From Thainema sp966674685 (lineage in GTDB: Bacteria > Cyanobacteriota > Cyanobacteriia > Phormidesmidales > Phormidesmidaceae), in the NCBI GenBank assembly GCA_966674685.1, contig CBKWJC010000024.1:7839-71838 (forward strand): a stretch of 64,000 nucleotides of DNA, read 5' to 3'. Positions 62,631-64,000 of this stretch are shown in pieces; position 1 is the first letter of the stretch; the number at the start of each line of letters is the position of its first letter. The position numbers and the translations under genes were made by a program. Under the pieces are notes generated by a model, which was given only the letters and a program-made list of their open reading frames with translations, did no database searches and was not told where the DNA came from.

Positions 62631-63244
62631 TAGTCTTCACCTCCCGCAGAAACAGCACGATAAGGAGCATAACCATAGTACTTGGGTCGATCATCTAGCC
62701 GCACGTGTAGCCAGGAGACGCCACCTCCAGCGGTGCTGAGCCAGACGGGTTGATCATCGGGTGAATCGCTTAAGCGGCGCTGCATTGCGACACCGATCTG
62801 TTGCCAAAGCGCATGTTTCTGTAAATCTGGAGCGTGGCGGAGGAAGGCGGCGATGTGGCCGTAGGCGGAGAAATCAGCCTGGGGACAAGGAACAACTAAG
62901 GTGGCATCGTTGCCCAGATTAGCAAATTCGACAATGCCGCCAGGGGTGTCGTCGCGGAAGTGGGCTGCAAAGGTGTGGATATCAGGGCGGCGGGCAAGGC
63001 TGGGGCTGTTGAGCAGGACAAACTCGAACGGGCGCTGGGCGGTGGCGCGGGTGACGGGTGGGGTTTCCCAGCGAAAGGCGGTGAAGGGACAGTCGGCCAG
63101 GAGCGCAATGAAGAATGCTCGAAAGTCAGCATCATCCTGCCAGCGCTGGACCACCTCAGCGTAGGGAATGGGGGAGGCGTTGCAATGCAGGGTGGTTTTG
63201 AGGATGCGGTTGTTGTCGAGTGATTCGCTGTGGAAGTGCCACAT
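62630..63244 (-). CDS. Conserved hypothetical protein (DUF6940-like)
   Basis: A 204-residue protein: MWHFHSESLDNNRILKTTLH, YAEVVQRWQDDADFRAFFIA, FTAFRWETPPVTRATAQRPF and EFVLLNSPSLARRPD match the family I recall as DUF6940 (not checked). The C-terminus includes PVWLSTAGGGVSWLHVRLDD and RPKYYGYAPYR. The start ATG (63242-63244) overlaps the upstream TPR gene's stop and its own stop overlaps the next start; both are TAATG, indicating one coupled operon. Function unknown; soluble, no signal peptide. Confidence 0.82.
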   Translation of the reverse strand: MWHFHSESLDNNRILKTTLHCNASPIPYAEVVQRWQDDADFRAFFIALLADCPFTAFRWETPPVTRATAQRPFEFVLLNSPSLARRPDIHTFAAHFRDDTPGGIVEFANLGNDATLVVPCPQADFSAYGHIAAFLRHAPDLQKHALWQQIGVAMQRRLSDSPDDQPVWLSTAGGGVSWLHVRLDDRPKYYGYAPYRAVSAGGED

Positions 63245-64000
63245 TAGGATTCAGGGGGTTGGAATTGGAGTTGGGCGAGAAGTTGTTGAGTGAGGGGATG
63301 ATCGGAGAGGCTATCGGCTTGGCCTGCGGCGAGGGCTTGTTGAAGGCAATAAACAAAATTGTTCCGGCCTGTTTGGGTGTTGGGATGGTTTTCACCAAGT
63401 CGCTGAAGCCAAATTATCAATGCCCTCAAGTAAAGCGGTTCCGCCTTGCTGTATTTCCCTTGAGACCTATAGAGCTCCGCCAGATTATTCAGGCTGGATG
63501 CGACATCGGGATGCTGTTCGCCTAAGAGTTGCTTCATCAAGGCTAAGGCCTGTTGATAAAGCGGTTCGGCTTCGCTGTATCGCCCTTGAGACTTATAGAG
63601 CCCCGCCAGATTATTCAGAATGAATGCGACCGCGGGATGTTGTTCGCCTAAAAGTTGCTTCATCAAGGCTAAGGCCTGTTGATAAAGTGGTTCGGCCTCG
63701 CTGTACCGCCCTTGAGACTCATAAAGCCCCGCCAGATTATTCAGGCTGGATGCGACATCGGGATGCTGTTCGCCTAAGAGTTGCTTTCTCAAGGCTAAGG
63801 CCTGTTGATAAAGTGGTTCGGCCTCGCTGTATCGCCCTTGAGACTTATAGAGCCCCGCCAGATCATTCAGGCTGATAGCGACATCGGGATGCTGTTCGCC
63901 TAAGAGTTGTTTTCTCAAGGCTAAGGCCTGTTGATAAAGTGGTTTGGCCTCGCTGTATCGCCCTTGAGACTTATAGAGCCCCGCCAGATCATTCAAGCTG
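63244..64000 (-). CDS. TPR (kinesin-light-chain type) protein, N-terminus outside window
   Basis: Only the C-terminal 251 residues lie in the window; the frame stays open past base 64000. It is a tandem array of 42-residue TPR units: LYKSQGRYSEAEPLYQQALA, LRKQLLGEQHPDVA and NNLAGLYxSQGRYSEA. Such arrays bind partner proteins and often follow CHAT, NB-ARC or STAND domains in cyanobacteria. The start domain is therefore of interest but unseen. Near-identical DNA units imply recent expansion or gene conversion. Coupled to the downstream DUF6940-like gene. Confidence 0.92.
   Translation of the reverse strand, partial: SLNDLAGLYKSQGRYSEAKPLYQQALALRKQLLGEQHPDVAISLNDLAGLYKSQGRYSEAEPLYQQALALRKQLLGEQHPDVASSLNNLAGLYESQGRYSEAEPLYQQALALMKQLLGEQHPAVAFILNNLAGLYKSQGRYSEAEPLYQQALALMKQLLGEQHPDVASSLNNLAELYRSQGKYSKAEPLYLRALIIWLQRLGENHPNTQTGRNNFVYCLQQALAAGQADSLSDHPLTQQLLAQLQFQPPES
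63480..64000. repeat. Tandem 126-bp coding repeats
   Basis: Four near-identical 126-bp units inside the TPR gene, with the shared cores GCCCCGCCAGATTATTCAG (minus-strand sense NLAGL) and AAGGCTAAGGCCTGTTGATA. The differences are mostly single bases, typical of recent unit duplication. The array continues past the window edge. Confidence 0.85.

Overview
The window is cyanobacterial chromosome. The octamer GCGATCGC (the cyanobacterial HIP1 site) recurs throughout. Several genes belong to cyanobacterial or mainly cyanobacterial families: a fused ModB-ModC molybdate transporter, an alternative respiratory terminal oxidase (ARTO) preceded by two DUF2231 membrane proteins, a D27-like DUF4033 protein, CHAT and STAND-WD40 proteins, Uma2 and pentapeptide-repeat proteins. 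A filamentous, Leptolyngbya-like organism is plausible, but the sequence alone does not fix the genus.

Layout. (1) 1-5558, minus strand: exopolysaccharide or cell-surface glycan genes (three GT2 and one GT4 glycosyltransferases and a UDP-galactopyranose-mutase-like flavoprotein). (2) 6706-10580: molybdate uptake (modA, modBC) and a divergent GNAT acetyltransferase. (3) 10850-22500: metabolic and envelope genes with no evident shared pathway (homocysteine S-methyltransferase, TPR protein, DUF442-type phosphatase, carotenoid-isomerase-like flavoprotein, peptidoglycan-binding protein, glycine-zipper protein, MFS carrier, Uma2, DUF1877). (4) 22578-28239: a PadR repressor divergent from an RND efflux pair; the pump gene is cut by one in-frame amber codon. 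(5) 29527-40111: eight co-directional genes (two sugar epimerase modules, one fused to a glycosidase-like domain, a B12-type radical SAM protein, four glycosyltransferases and a methyltransferase) that look like a glycoconjugate pathway with unknown product. (6) 40744-48938: a CHAT protease, a STAND NTPase with WD40 repeats and a papain-like protease; the first two share a short Gly/Asn/Val motif that may be an amyloid-type signalling motif. (7) 48982-53927: D27-like protein, a large membrane-anchored alpha/beta-hydrolase-like protein and a small conserved protein. (8) 54643-60511: the ARTO operon (two DUF2231 proteins, subunits II, I, III) followed by a GMC oxidoreductase. (9) 60595-64000, minus strand: small proteins and a translationally coupled TPR-DUF6940-DUF4336 set running off the end.

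Intergenic DNA is rich in short palindromic, MITE-like repeats. I separate at least five families, called P1 (105 bp, ends TATAGC), P2 (about 100 bp, ends AAGTAG), P3 (about 92 bp, ends AAGTCTG-like), P4 (about 96 bp, ends TACAGC) and P5 (variable hairpins with TGCAAGATGTGA-like ends). They abut and nest: at 40427-40706 a P1 copy sits inside a P3 copy next to a P4 copy. Repeats also supply the apparent ends of some reading frames. I saw no tRNA, rRNA, CRISPR array or intact insertion sequence.
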